A DNA stretch of 64,000 nt, from assembly GCF_004345245.1 (NCBI RefSeq), contig NZ_SLUQ01000007.1, positions 434,001-498,000 of the forward strand. Reading direction: 5' to 3'. Under the pieces are notes generated by a model. That model was given only the letters and a program-made list of their open reading frames with translations, ran no database searches and was not told the origin of the DNA. Shown here one piece after another: positions 42,330 to 50,803 of this stretch. Within the stretch, counting starts at the first letter, position 1. Each line of letters opens with the position of its first letter. Both the position numbers and the translations under genes were made by a program. The DNA comes from Rhizobium sp. BK251. GTDB lineage: Bacteria; Pseudomonadota; Alphaproteobacteria; Rhizobiales; Rhizobiaceae.

Positions 42330-42784
42330 ACCTCCGCATTGAAACCCCCACCGCGTACGAATCCCATCTGACCCGCATGGACGGCAAGACAGCGATGCGG
42401 CTTTTCGTCGAGCAGAAGTGCGCCGAGCGCGGTGTCTCCTTCCGAGATATCGTCGGGCCGCGCCGCATGCGCGCGCTGATCAAAATCCGGCACGCGATCA
42501 TCTTCGACGTGGCCGTGGCCTTCCCCAAGGCCGGGACATCGGCGATCGGCCGAGCCTTCAACCGAGACCACAGCACCATCTCGAAGAGCATCAGTCGCGA
42601 GGCCAGCAGGCGCCGGGTTCCTGCCCCGGAGACACGCTGGGTCTATTCCTACGACGTCGACCAGATCATTGCGGACGTTCGCTCCGGGATGAGCATGCTC
42701 GCGGTGGCCGTGATGCACCGGATAGACCCGGCAACGGTCGCGCGGGCCGTCAAGGCGCATGCGGCGCGGCAGGAGGCGGCATGA
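42326..42784 (+). CDS. DnaA domain IV-like DNA-binding protein
   Basis: 152 residues. Residues about 30-90 resemble the DNA-binding domain IV of DnaA (SFRDIVGPRRMRALIKIRHA, then SAIGRAFNRDHSTISKSISR), with the signature RDHST in place of RDHTT. No AAA+ domain is present. A second helix-turn-helix-like part lies in VAVMHRIDPATVARAVKAHA. It may mark the phage origin and recruit the DnaB-like helicase encoded upstream. Confidence 0.75.
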   Translation: MNLRIETPTAYESHLTRMDGKTAMRLFVEQKCAERGVSFRDIVGPRRMRALIKIRHAIIFDVAVAFPKAGTSAIGRAFNRDHSTISKSISREASRRRVPAPETRWVYSYDVDQIIADVRSGMSMLAVAVMHRIDPATVARAVKAHAARQEAA

Positions 42785-43200
42785 GCAAAGGCAGGCTCGA
42801 CGCGCTCCTAGACGGTCTCGGGATCAAGCTGGTTCCGGTTTACCGACGTCGTGCGGCCGCGCAGAGCCATGCCAGAGGCACCATGCATGAGATCCGCAAT
42901 CAGTACGGTGACGGTCATCTCGTGTTCGTCCTTCGCTGCATCAAGCAGACCAAGAACAACCGTGACGAACTCTGGAGCGAGACGATCGGTGCAATATCCG
43001 ACATCCTGATACAGCGCCAGGATTGGGCACTGGACAGACCTTCGGAAGTCCTCGACGCCTTCGACACCATCCCCCTTGGCATCCTCCGCGGCAAATCAGT
43101 CGCACGCCGTCCATGGCCAGTACGCGCAACCCTCAGAACCTACATCTACGATCGTTTGGAGAGCATCCTTGATGAACCAGAACAGCGCCTTGCGGTTTGA
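42781..43200 (+). CDS. Phage hypothetical protein
   Basis: 139 residues starting ATG 42781 (ATGA overlap). Basic N-terminus (YRRRAAAQSHARGTMHEIRN) and a helical C-terminal half ending DRLESILDEPEQRLAV. It is near the end of the replication operon, so it may be replication related; no motif is recognised. Confidence 0.6.
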   Translation: MSKGRLDALLDGLGIKLVPVYRRRAAAQSHARGTMHEIRNQYGDGHLVFVLRCIKQTKNNRDELWSETIGAISDILIQRQDWALDRPSEVLDAFDTIPLGILRGKSVARRPWPVRATLRTYIYDRLESILDEPEQRLAV

Positions 43201-43834
43201 AGACCTGACAGAGAATGCGGCGGTGATCGCTGACACCAGCCTGATCGTCAGGGCCCGGTTCGTTGAAGCCGCCGATACCATGCTTCATGTCGGCGTTCGT
43301 GGTCTCTGGCCAGCTGACCTGAAAGCTTTCTGGCCTGAGCACATCCTTGACTACAAGGAGGTGAAACTTCGGTACCGGCCAGATGCACGGGCCATATCCA
43401 GAGCCGAGGAAGTCTTATACGGTTGGATGCTGGAATACGTGAGGGAAGACGAGCGCCGTTACCTTCTCGGCAGATGGGCAATGTGCCTCGCAGCCCCGCA
43501 TGTCGCCGGTTCATGGCGCAGTTTCTGCCAGAAAGAGAACCGAATTCGTAGGACAGCGGATCGTTGGGTTCAATCTGAGTATGAAAGCATTTCCAGCGCG
43601 TTGATTAAAAACGCTAAATCGTTACATGAGCCTAACTGGTCCAGGGTGTCGCCAATGATGCCGAATTCGTCTAGTGAATTGGATAAGGTTAGAACACCTG
43701 CAGCCAAACATGATTTGCACATGCTGCTGCCAGGGGCCAAGCCCTTCCACGACCCGGATAGTCCTGAACTCGCAGCGCTGATCAAGCGGCTCGAAAAGGC
43801 AAATCGACGGCGTCGCGGAAAGAGGGCCGCATAG
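43172..43834 (+). CDS. Phage DUF6362-like protein
   Basis: 220 residues from ATG 43172. A pattern of WPADLKAFWPEHILDYKEVK, then RAEEVLYGWMLEYV, then helix-turn-helix-like RIRRTADRWVQSEYE resembles phage proteins of the DUF6362 type. It ends with a basic tail (LEKANRRRRGKRAA). It is the last gene of the rightward early operon. Function unknown. Confidence 0.6.
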   Translation: MNQNSALRFEDLTENAAVIADTSLIVRARFVEAADTMLHVGVRGLWPADLKAFWPEHILDYKEVKLRYRPDARAISRAEEVLYGWMLEYVREDERRYLLGRWAMCLAAPHVAGSWRSFCQKENRIRRTADRWVQSEYESISSALIKNAKSLHEPNWSRVSPMMPNSSSELDKVRTPAAKHDLHMLLPGAKPFHDPDSPELAALIKRLEKANRRRRGKRAA

Positions 43835-43951
43835 AGATCGGGAAGGCGGACAGTAGTTCGTGAAGATCGGGGTCCGTGCCTGGTCGTTCCTCCCCGAGCC
43901 GAGAGGTGACATCTATCCGCCCATGCCACGGCATGGCTCGGCAACCTACAT

Positions 43952-44027
<76 letters not shown>

Positions 44028-44096
44028 ATCACAGCCCGTCAGCTTAACCGCTGGCGGGGTTTCTGATTCCACCAATAAACCCAAGGAGAGTGCCAA

Positions 44097-44477
44097 ATGC
44101 GCACGATCAACGAGCATAAGGTAAATCCTGCAAACGACCGCATCCTTATCGAAGTCACCGATGAACCCGGTGCTGGTGGTGCGAACCACGAATACCGAGT
44201 GACGCTACCGCCTCCGGACAAATCTGTCGGCATTGCCGCCAAGTCGTGGCAGATCAGCTTCCAGAACGGGCCGATCAACGAGAACGGCGTCAACGGCCTG
44301 ACGCAAGAGGTGCTGCTCGCCATCGTTGCCGACCGCCTCCGGTCCTTCCAAGCCGGTCAATTCGCCTGCCGAGAGAACGCGCTCGCCCTCACCAAGATCG
44401 AGGAAGCCCAGCACTGGCTTCACAGCCGTACACTCGCTCGCATGCAGCGTGGCGTCGAAGGAATGAACAAACTGTAG
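44097..44477 (+). CDS. Acb2/Tad1-type cyclic-nucleotide sponge (anti-CBASS/anti-Thoeris)
   Basis: 126 residues. The N-terminal about 50 residues are beta-rich (DRILIEVTDEPGAGGANHEY). The C-terminal part is the Acb2/Tad1 hairpin: ISFQNGPINENGVNG at 53-67, EVLLAIVADRLRSFQAG, FACRENALALTKIEEA and RMQRGVEG at 116-123. Known members form oligomers that bind signal nucleotides (gcADPR, cyclic di- or trinucleotides) of Thoeris or CBASS immunity without cutting them. The build with an N-terminal sheet is closer to Tad1. No neighbouring defence gene is seen; the ligand is unknown. Confidence 0.8.
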   Translation: MRTINEHKVNPANDRILIEVTDEPGAGGANHEYRVTLPPPDKSVGIAAKSWQISFQNGPINENGVNGLTQEVLLAIVADRLRSFQAGQFACRENALALTKIEEAQHWLHSRTLARMQRGVEGMNKL

Positions 44478-44510
44478 AAAATTCTCCGCCGACATAGCGA
44501 GTGGATAGAA

Positions 44511-44609
44511 ATGATTTTGCGTCTGCTGCTCATTTCATCCCTTCTCGCGCTCGCCTCCTGCCAAACCCCGCAGGTATGCAAGTACTGCTGGGTATCCGGC
44601 GCCAACTGA
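44511..44609 (+). CDS. Very short phage lipoprotein (32 aa)
   Basis: Signal peptide with lipobox LALASC (MILRLLLISSLLALASC), then a 15-residue mature part with more cysteines (KYCWVSGAN). The size and position in the late region recall Rz1-like spanin subunits or entry-exclusion lipoproteins, but no partner Rz gene is seen. The ribosome-binding site is weak. Confidence 0.55.
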   Translation: MILRLLLISSLLALASCQTPQVCKYCWVSGAN

Positions 44610-44625
44610 TCCAAGAGGCAAACCG

Positions 44626-44763
44626 ATGAAGAAGCCATCGCTCACCACAGCGAAGCGGAAGATCGCGGCCGCAAAGAAGGCCAAGCCGAGAACGAAGCAG
44701 GAATGGGCAAAGGTCATCAAGACCGCAGAGTCCGTGCTGAAGTCGGCCGGCATCAAGTTCTAA
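44626..44763 (+). CDS. Very short basic phage protein (45 aa)
   Basis: Lysine- and arginine-rich (MKKPSLTTAKRKIAAAKKAK, then PRTKQEWAKVIKTAES). AGAGG lies 8 bp before ATG 44626, and the TAA is followed directly by the ribosome-binding site of the next gene. Its charge suggests nucleic acid binding or a virion role; no function is known. Confidence 0.6.
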   Translation: MKKPSLTTAKRKIAAAKKAKPRTKQEWAKVIKTAESVLKSAGIKF

Positions 44764-44775
44764 GGAGATCACGGC

Positions 44776-45051
44776 ATGGCAGCGAACAAGATCAGCAAGA
44801 ACAGCATAGCGGTCTTGGCCGGCGCGTCCAAGATGGTGGCGATCGACTATAGCGGCGGCGATGTTCCACTCGCTGAAGTGTCCCGCGGTCTCGGCGCCAA
44901 TGCCGACGGCACCGTGGTGATGACTCTCGAGGACGCTCCGACCACCAACGTGACCCGCGTCGTCAAGGCGGGGACCGACTACGCCTGGCGCGTCCACACC
45001 ATCAGGAACTCCGGCACGACGGCCGCTCTTGGCCTCTACGCTCTGTACTAA
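44776..45051 (+). CDS. Phage spike-base-like protein
   Basis: 91 residues of beta structure (VAIDYSGGDVPLAEVSRGLG, then TVVMTLEDAPTTN) ending in AWRVHTIRNSGTTAALGLYA. The pattern of D..LP...RG...G..G.V.V and a late GTTA..ALY resembles spike-base proteins of Rhodobacter gene transfer agent and podoviruses. AAGGAG lies upstream of the ATG. Tentative. Confidence 0.6.
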   Translation: MAANKISKNSIAVLAGASKMVAIDYSGGDVPLAEVSRGLGANADGTVVMTLEDAPTTNVTRVVKAGTDYAWRVHTIRNSGTTAALGLYALY

Positions 45052-45093
45052 GTCCGTCTTCCACAGCAACAGCAAAGACAAAGGAAGCTCCAC

Positions 45094-45486
45094 ATGCCAG
45101 CTTTTCACTCTCTCTATGGCCGCAACTTCGGTGTTGAGCCATCCTCCGGCGCTCTCGTCTCCGACCAGGGCACGAAGACCGCAACGGCAACCGGAACCGG
45201 CGGCACCGGTACTGCGACGCTCAACAAGACGCAGGGCAAGATCACGACCGGCGCTCTGACCACGGCAGCGGCCGCAACCCATGTCCTCACCCTGACGAAC
45301 TCCAAGATCCAGGCAGGCGATACGGTTCTGGTCACCGTCGGCAAGGGCACGGCTACCACAGGTATCCCGACCGTTGCTGACGTCACCCCGGGCAACGGCT
45401 CTGTGGTCATCACGATCCAGAACATCGCAGCCGCAGCCGCTATCAACGGCACACTCGTCGTCGGCTTCCTAGTTCTGAAGCCATAA
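45094..45486 (+). CDS. Phage structural protein, head decoration or tail type
   Basis: 130 residues with low-complexity A/T/G-rich beta repeats (TATATGTGGTGTATLNKTQG, TTAAAATHVLTLTNSKIQAG) and the end NGTLVVGFLVLKP. Similar sequences are common in virion decoration or fibre-associated proteins of phages. It directly follows the spike-base-like gene. The exact place in the virion is uncertain. Confidence 0.6.
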   Translation: MPAFHSLYGRNFGVEPSSGALVSDQGTKTATATGTGGTGTATLNKTQGKITTGALTTAAAATHVLTLTNSKIQAGDTVLVTVGKGTATTGIPTVADVTPGNGSVVITIQNIAAAAAINGTLVVGFLVLKP

Positions 45487-45516
45487 CCAGAAGCATCGGC
45501 TTGGAGGCAACAAGCT

Positions 45517-45729
45517 ATGACAGACGAAGAAAAGGAAATCGCCCACGTGACCGGCTTCATCAAAGTCACCAGCGTGGGCGGTCCTGAAGAAACCCGATGG
45601 ATTCGCATGTCGTCGGTTACGACCATCGTCCCGAGCGGAGAGGGCTATGTCATCGGCGGCCCGAGCATCGTGTCTTTCAAGTGCAAGGAAAACCCGCTCG
45701 AGCTGATCGCAGAAGCGGCGCAGGTGTAA
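45517..45729 (+). CDS. Phage hypothetical protein
   Basis: 70 residues, MTDEEKEIAHVTGFIKVTSV onward, with strands (WIRMSSVTTIVPSG) and an acidic tail. It precedes the small terminase by four bases. No function recognised. Confidence 0.55.
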   Translation: MTDEEKEIAHVTGFIKVTSVGGPEETRWIRMSSVTTIVPSGEGYVIGGPSIVSFKCKENPLELIAEAAQV

Positions 45730-45733
45730 AGCG

Positions 45734-46195
45734 ATGGCTCCTCCCAAGGGCAACCAGTTCTGGAAGGTCCGCAGCAGCCACGGCCGCAAACCCATATTCG
45801 CAACGCCAGATGACCTCTGGAACGCATGCGTCGAGTATTTCGAGTGGGTAGAGAAGAACCCGCTGTATGAGAGCCAGGCCTTCGCCTATCAAGGTTCGGT
45901 TAAAGTGCAGCAGCTTCCAAAGATGCGAGCCATGACGCTTGCAGGGTTGTGTATATTTCTGGATATCAACCGAAGCACGTGGGATGAGTACCGGACGAAA
46001 GATGACTTTTCCGAGGTCTCTACGCGCGTGGACGAAATTATCAGGGCTCAGAAGTTCGAAGGCGCTGCTGCTGGGCTGCTAAACCACAGCATCATCGCAC
46101 GTGATCTGGGACTCGCCGACAAGAACGAATTGACAGGCAAGGGCGGCGATCCGGTGCAGATCATCGTCACCTCGCAGGACGCCAAGCTTCTCTGA
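45734..46195 (+). CDS. Terminase small subunit (P22/Sf6 type)
   Basis: 153 residues. The opening PPKGNQFWKVRSSHGRKPIF, then WNACVEYFEWVEKNPL, matches the P22/Sf6/HK620 small terminase family, with MRAMTLAGLCIFLDINRSTW and RAQKFEGAAAGLLNHSIIAR in the middle. It recognises the packaging site and forms a ring on DNA with the large terminase, whose gene follows with one shared base (TGATGG). Confidence 0.88.
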   Translation: MAPPKGNQFWKVRSSHGRKPIFATPDDLWNACVEYFEWVEKNPLYESQAFAYQGSVKVQQLPKMRAMTLAGLCIFLDINRSTWDEYRTKDDFSEVSTRVDEIIRAQKFEGAAAGLLNHSIIARDLGLADKNELTGKGGDPVQIIVTSQDAKLL

Positions 46196-47541
46196 TGGTC
46201 TCTCTCACGCGCAAGCAAGAGATCGCAGTCGACATCCTCGGCGGCCATCCAACGCACTGCATGCTCTATGGTGGCTCCCGATCGGGGAAGACGTTCATTC
46301 TCCTGAAGTCGCTGCTCTTCCGAGCACTCGCCCTCAAGAGCCGCCACGCGATCCTGCGTTACCGGTTCAACCACATCAAAGCCTCGATCATCTACGACAC
46401 GCTGCCGAAGGTGTTGGAAGCTTGCTATCCGGGGGTGGCAGAGCGGAGCCGGCTGGATAAGACCGACTGGTTCATGACCTTGCCCAACGGCTCTGAGGTC
46501 TGGTTCGGTGGTCTCGACGACAAGGAGCGAACGGAAAAGATCCTCGGGCAGGAATACGCCACGATCTATCTGAACGAGTGCTCGCAGATCCCGTGGGCCT
46601 CGCGCAACATGGCAATGACCCGTCTGGCGCAGAACGTGCCAGGCATGAGGCTGAAGGCCTACTACGACTGCAATCCTCCAGGCATGGCGCATTGGACATA
46701 TCGCCTGTTCATGGAGAAGCGTGATCCAGATCGACGCACGCCGGTTCTCAATCCGGATAACTTCGCGGCGCTGATCATGAACCCGAAGGATAACGAGGCC
46801 AATCTGCCGGCCACGTATCTGGAAGAGCTGCAGAACATGTCCGAGGCGATGCGCCGGCGCTTCATGCTTGGCCAGTTTGCCGACACGTCGGACAGCGCTC
46901 TATGGACGCTGGAGCTCCTCGACCAGCAGCGCATCGTTGACGGCAAAGTGCCAGAGATGGTGCGCATCGTTGTCGCTGTCGATCCCTCTGGAGCATCCGG
47001 CGACGAAGACACGCGCTCAGACGAAATAGGGCTGGTCGTCTGCGGTCTGGGCAAGGATGGCCGTGGCTACATTCTGGAAGACCTTTCAGGCCGTATGGCT
47101 CCTGCCCAGTGGGGCAAGGCTGCTGTGTCTGCCTTCGATCGATGGGACGCAGACTGTATCGTGGCTGAAGAGAACTTCGGCGGCGCCATGGTTGGAGAGG
47201 TCATCCGCAGCGCCGCGACAAACCCGGAGCGCAAGACCGGCGGCACGGTTCCATACCGGGCAGTCAAGGCCAGCAGGGGCAAGATCGCCAGAGCGGAGCC
47301 GATCGCCGCACTCTTCGAACAGCAGAAGGTTTCTCTCGTCGGGCACTTCCCGGAGATGGAAGACCAGCTCTGCGCCATGACCACCGCTGGCTACCTTGGC
47401 AGCAGATCACCGGATAGGGCTGACGCCGCCATATGGGGGCTGGCATCGCTGTTCCCGGCCATGACGAGGCAAGATAGCGCGAACGTCAATCGCTCGCCAC
47501 AGGTCAACCTTGGCCACAGCAACATGAAGAGAAGGAGATAG
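46195..47541 (+). CDS. Terminase large subunit
   Basis: 448 residues. Walker A GGSRSGKT is at 26-33, the Walker B acid E128 in TIYLNECSQIP, and an RNase H-fold nuclease domain has acids in VAVDPSGASG, DCIVAEENFGG and RADAAIWGLAS. It is the ATP-driven packaging motor that cuts the concatemer. It is of the terminase-3-like type, suited to a headful phage together with a P22-type small terminase. Confidence 0.93.
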   Translation: MVSLTRKQEIAVDILGGHPTHCMLYGGSRSGKTFILLKSLLFRALALKSRHAILRYRFNHIKASIIYDTLPKVLEACYPGVAERSRLDKTDWFMTLPNGSEVWFGGLDDKERTEKILGQEYATIYLNECSQIPWASRNMAMTRLAQNVPGMRLKAYYDCNPPGMAHWTYRLFMEKRDPDRRTPVLNPDNFAALIMNPKDNEANLPATYLEELQNMSEAMRRRFMLGQFADTSDSALWTLELLDQQRIVDGKVPEMVRIVVAVDPSGASGDEDTRSDEIGLVVCGLGKDGRGYILEDLSGRMAPAQWGKAAVSAFDRWDADCIVAEENFGGAMVGEVIRSAATNPERKTGGTVPYRAVKASRGKIARAEPIAALFEQQKVSLVGHFPEMEDQLCAMTTAGYLGSRSPDRADAAIWGLASLFPAMTRQDSANVNRSPQVNLGHSNMKRRR

Positions 47542-47544
47542 CCC

Positions 47545-47790
47545 ATGGGCAAGCTGTTCGGTGGTGGAAGCTCACAAGCCGCCGCGCCAACCCCGACGCC
47601 GGTCACGCGCATGCCTGACGAGGAAGATCCGGCTATCAAGGAAGCCCGTCGCAAGGCAGCCGTAGAGGCCCAGTCGCGTTCAGGCCGGGCGTCGACTGTG
47701 CTCACCAGCCGCCAGCAGCGCAGTTCGGCAGGGAATGGCCAGCCGGGTACGCAGGCCTACGGCAACTCCCTCCTGGGTCAGGCGAACTGA
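47545..47790 (+). CDS. Phage small protein between terminase and portal
   Basis: 81 residues, disordered and polar (MGKLFGGGSSQAAAPTPTPV, ARRKAAVEAQSRSGRASTVL). The SGRASTVLTSRQ element is typical of small phage proteins that sit between terminase and portal genes. Its role is unknown. Confidence 0.65.
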   Translation: MGKLFGGGSSQAAAPTPTPVTRMPDEEDPAIKEARRKAAVEAQSRSGRASTVLTSRQQRSSAGNGQPGTQAYGNSLLGQAN

Positions 47791-47793
47791 TTG

Positions 47794-48348
47794 ATGGCGA
47801 GCATAGGTCTGGCAAGGAAGCTGGGTGAGCGCAACCCGCGCCCGCTCCGGTTCGATGGGCATTTTGCCTATGTCCCTCTCACTCGCGGCAAAGAGGCGAA
47901 GATTGACGCGTCAGACGCCGCTCTCGTTGGCTCCATGACATGGAGTCTTACGTCGCAGGGCTATGCGCGCGCCGCCTATACCAACGAGCACGGCAAGACG
48001 GTCACGTATTCCATGCATCGATTGATTGCCGGTGCTGGACGCGATGAGCATGTCGATCATGCTGACGGCGACAAGCTCAACAATACCAAACGGAACCTGC
48101 GTATTTGCGAGCACTACCAGAATATGGGTAACCGTGGAGCGCAAAAGAACAATTCGTCTGGGGCGAAAGGTGTTTCGTTCTGCCGCCAGACCCGCCGGTG
48201 GAGAGCCATCATAACTGTCAAGGGGATCACCCATCGCCTTGGCCGTTTCACTGAAAAGGCAGACGCAGCGGCGGCCTACGATACCGCCGCTCTTGCTCTC
48301 CTCGGGGAGTTCGCCAAGCCCAACAATGGTGAGATGAATGCTCGATAG
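47794..48348 (+). CDS. HNH homing endonuclease with AP2 domain
   Basis: 184 residues. The HNH region reads SMHRLIAGAGRDEHVDHADG, then DKLNNTKRNLRICEHYQNMG. It is followed by an AP2-type DNA-binding domain (SGAKGVSFCRQTRRWRAIIT, ITHRLGRFTEKADAAAAYDT). Such HNH-AP2 genes are free-standing homing endonucleases. It interrupts the terminase-portal order and its 3' end overlaps the portal start by 11 bp. Confidence 0.88.
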   Translation: MASIGLARKLGERNPRPLRFDGHFAYVPLTRGKEAKIDASDAALVGSMTWSLTSQGYARAAYTNEHGKTVTYSMHRLIAGAGRDEHVDHADGDKLNNTKRNLRICEHYQNMGNRGAQKNNSSGAKGVSFCRQTRRWRAIITVKGITHRLGRFTEKADAAAAYDTAALALLGEFAKPNNGEMNAR

Positions 48349-49978
48349 TCGTGCAAAAGAATTGTGCCGCATCGGCCAGTCTCTCTTCGCCAAGAAAGCG
48401 CCATACGACTCCCTCTGCCAGGACATCGCCGACAACTACTACCCGCTTCGGTCGGACTTCACGCGTGAGCTTGCGCTAGGCGACGATTTCACGACCGGCC
48501 TGATGGAGTCCTATCCGGTTCAGGCTCGGGAAACGCTCGGCAATGCTCCGTCTGCCATGCTCCGCCAAGGGGATTGGTTCGAGGTCAAGACCGGCCGCGA
48601 GGAGATTGATGAGGATCCGGAGGCCGCTCGCTGGCTGGAACACGCCACGAAGAGCTACCGTCGCCTTGTCTACGACCGCCGTTCCAACTTCGTCGCTGCC
48701 ACTACCGAGGTTGATCACGACTGGGTGGCGTTCGGCAACGGCGTCATCTCTGTCGAGGAGTCGCCGACCCGCGATCACATGCTGTTCAGGGCGTGGCACC
48801 CGCGTGACTGCGCATGGATGCTGAACGAGGTCGGCAAGGTTGACCATCTCCAGCGCAAGATGAAGAAGACGGCGCGGAACCTGAAGAAGCTCTACAAGGA
48901 CAAGGTTCACGCCGATATCGTTCAGGCTTGTGAGACCGACCCGTCCAAGGAATTCAACGTTCGCCATATCCTGATGCCGGTCGACGACATCTATGGGGAC
49001 GACAAGATCAAGCGCCGGCAGTACCGCAAGACTCCGTTCATCTCGATCTACGTCGACATCGACCACGAGCAGATCCTTGGCGAGGCCGGGCTGCCGGTAT
49101 TCAACTATGTGGTGCCGCGCTGGCGCACGCTGTCGAACATTCCGCAGGGTTTCTCGCCGTCCACCATCAACTCGCTGCCCGACGGACGCATGATCCAGTC
49201 AATGGCCCGCATCATCCTCGAGCAGGGTGAAAAGGCCGTAGACCCGCCGACAGTTGCCAAGGGCGAGATGTTCCGCGATGCGGTCAACATGTATGCCGGC
49301 GGCATGACCTATGTGGATCTGGAAGCGGATGACGATATCCGCAAGCTGTTCCAGACCATCGAGACCGGCAACGTCTCTATCGGCATGGAGATGAAGCAGG
49401 ACGTCCGCGAGATGATCGCCGAGGCGTTCCTGCTGAACAAGCTCTTCCTGCCTGATACGCGGGAGATGACGGCCTACGAGACACAGCAGCGCATTGCGGA
49501 GTTCCGCCGTGCAGCCCTTCCATTCTTCGGCCCGATCGAGAGCGAATATCATCTGCCGCTGCTCGACACAGGCTTCCAGTTGGCGCTTCACAATCGCCAG
49601 TTCGAGTTGGGTGAGCTGCCTGATCTGCTGGATGGCGAGGAGACGACCTTCTCCTTCGAAAGCCCGCTGAACACCGCAGAAGGCCGTCAGCTCGTCGCAT
49701 CGTTCCAGGAGAGCGTGCAGATCCTCGCCGGCGCTGCGCAGTTCGACAAGACCATCCCGTCGACCATGGACTTCAAGAAGATGACCAAGGACGCGGTGAA
49801 GGGCACAGGCGCGCCCGCTGACTGGTTCAACGACGAAGAGGTCCAGCAGAGCGAGGAGCAGCAACAGAACGCCGTGGACGGTCTCACGCAGGCCGCTGCA
49901 GCGCTCCGCGAAGGGGCAGGGGTGGCGACCGATGTGGCCGGCGCCTCGGTGGCCCTGCAGAACGCAGGACTGGCTTAG
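48338..49978 (+). CDS. Portal (head-tail connector) protein, T7 type
   Basis: 546 residues. The opening RAKELCRIGQSLFAKKAPYD, then LCQDIADNYYPLRSDF, and the region DDIRKLFQTIETGNVSIGME match the T7-like head-tail connector family; the late MTAYETQQRIAEFRR segment is typical. Twelve copies form the ring through which DNA enters and leaves. The start is within the end of the HNH gene. Confidence 0.9.
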   Translation: MLDSRAKELCRIGQSLFAKKAPYDSLCQDIADNYYPLRSDFTRELALGDDFTTGLMESYPVQARETLGNAPSAMLRQGDWFEVKTGREEIDEDPEAARWLEHATKSYRRLVYDRRSNFVAATTEVDHDWVAFGNGVISVEESPTRDHMLFRAWHPRDCAWMLNEVGKVDHLQRKMKKTARNLKKLYKDKVHADIVQACETDPSKEFNVRHILMPVDDIYGDDKIKRRQYRKTPFISIYVDIDHEQILGEAGLPVFNYVVPRWRTLSNIPQGFSPSTINSLPDGRMIQSMARIILEQGEKAVDPPTVAKGEMFRDAVNMYAGGMTYVDLEADDDIRKLFQTIETGNVSIGMEMKQDVREMIAEAFLLNKLFLPDTREMTAYETQQRIAEFRRAALPFFGPIESEYHLPLLDTGFQLALHNRQFELGELPDLLDGEETTFSFESPLNTAEGRQLVASFQESVQILAGAAQFDKTIPSTMDFKKMTKDAVKGTGAPADWFNDEEVQQSEEQQQNAVDGLTQAAAALREGAGVATDVAGASVALQNAGLA

Positions 49979-49999
49979 CAACCGACATAGGAGGCAACT

Positions 50000-50278
50000 A
50001 TGTCCTTTACCAAAGTGAAGGTCGACGAGCGGCATGAAAAGCTCATGCTGGCGATCGGCGACACCATCCAGAAGTTCACGCAGCAGACTCCGATGACGCA
50101 TGACAGCATCGTCGGAGTTCTGGCGTTCTGTGCAGGCGCTGCCATCGGGCAGGCCAAGACCAGAGGCGAGCGCTTCGAGCTCCGCAAGATGGCCGACGCT
50201 AACGTGGATTTCGGCACTGAGGCTACCAGCGGGCAGTCGGCATCGAGCCGGTTGATCCTGCCGGAGCATAGCGCATGA
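50000..50278 (+). CDS. Phage hypothetical protein
   Basis: 92 residues, helical (VDERHEKLMLAIGDTIQKFT, HDSIVGVLAFCAGAAIGQAK). It lies between portal and scaffold genes, where podoviruses often have assembly accessory proteins. AGGAGGCAACT precedes the ATG. Function unknown. Confidence 0.6.
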   Translation: MSFTKVKVDERHEKLMLAIGDTIQKFTQQTPMTHDSIVGVLAFCAGAAIGQAKTRGERFELRKMADANVDFGTEATSGQSASSRLILPEHSA

Positions 50279-50508
50279 GCAATATTGAGAAGCGCATCAT
50301 CGCGTTGCTGCCATCAGCAAACGACGAGGGCCAAGCCATCCCCTCGGACCTCGTTGGATCGAGGATCCTGGCATTCGGGACATATGGCGACGGCGACCTC
50401 GACTTCGAAGGCGGGTTGGTAATCGAATACGAGACCTCGGCAGGCGAATTGAAGAGGGTTGAGCTTGGCTTCACCGAGTTAGGCATGTGGGCACACAATG
50501 ACCGCTAA
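50275..50508 (+). CDS. Phage hypothetical protein
   Basis: 77 residues with a beta-rich middle (SRILAFGTYGDGDLDFEGGL, VIEYETSAGELKRVELG). Overlaps the previous gene by four and the next by 11 bases. No family recognised. Confidence 0.55.
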   Translation: MSNIEKRIIALLPSANDEGQAIPSDLVGSRILAFGTYGDGDLDFEGGLVIEYETSAGELKRVELGFTELGMWAHNDR

Positions 50509-50803
50509 GCCAGCCGCCTACGACAAGGAAGTGCTCTACGCCTTCCGGGCGCTCTTCGACGGCAAGGCGAGCGACGGGCAGCAGAAGCGGGCCATGGAAT
50601 GGCTGCTCTTCAACGCCTGCCACATCGGCACGCTGAGCTACGCTGCCAACGAACGAGACAGCGCCTTCAACGAGGGAGAACGCCACATCGGGCTCCAGAT
50701 CGCCCGCATGAGAGAGCCTGAGGCCCTGAAGCTGATCGAAGGCCGGTCACGCTCCGAGAAGATGGCTGAGAAAACTGAGGCAGGCCGCAAGGCCAGTGAA
50801 TGA
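50498..50803 (+). CDS. Bbp19-like phage protein
   Basis: 101 residues. The pattern YAFRALFDGKASDGQQKRAM ... NEGERHIGLQIARMR resembles the Bbp19-type domain found before scaffold or capsid genes in podoviruses. It ends inside the start region of the scaffold gene. Likely a head-assembly accessory; tentative. Confidence 0.6.
   Translation: MTAKPAAYDKEVLYAFRALFDGKASDGQQKRAMEWLLFNACHIGTLSYAANERDSAFNEGERHIGLQIARMREPEALKLIEGRSRSEKMAEKTEAGRKASE

Noticed and set aside
43921..43936. CCATGCC/GGCATGG inverted repeat before tRNA-Asn
   Set aside because: The loop is only two bases and no T run follows, so it cannot be supported as a terminator.
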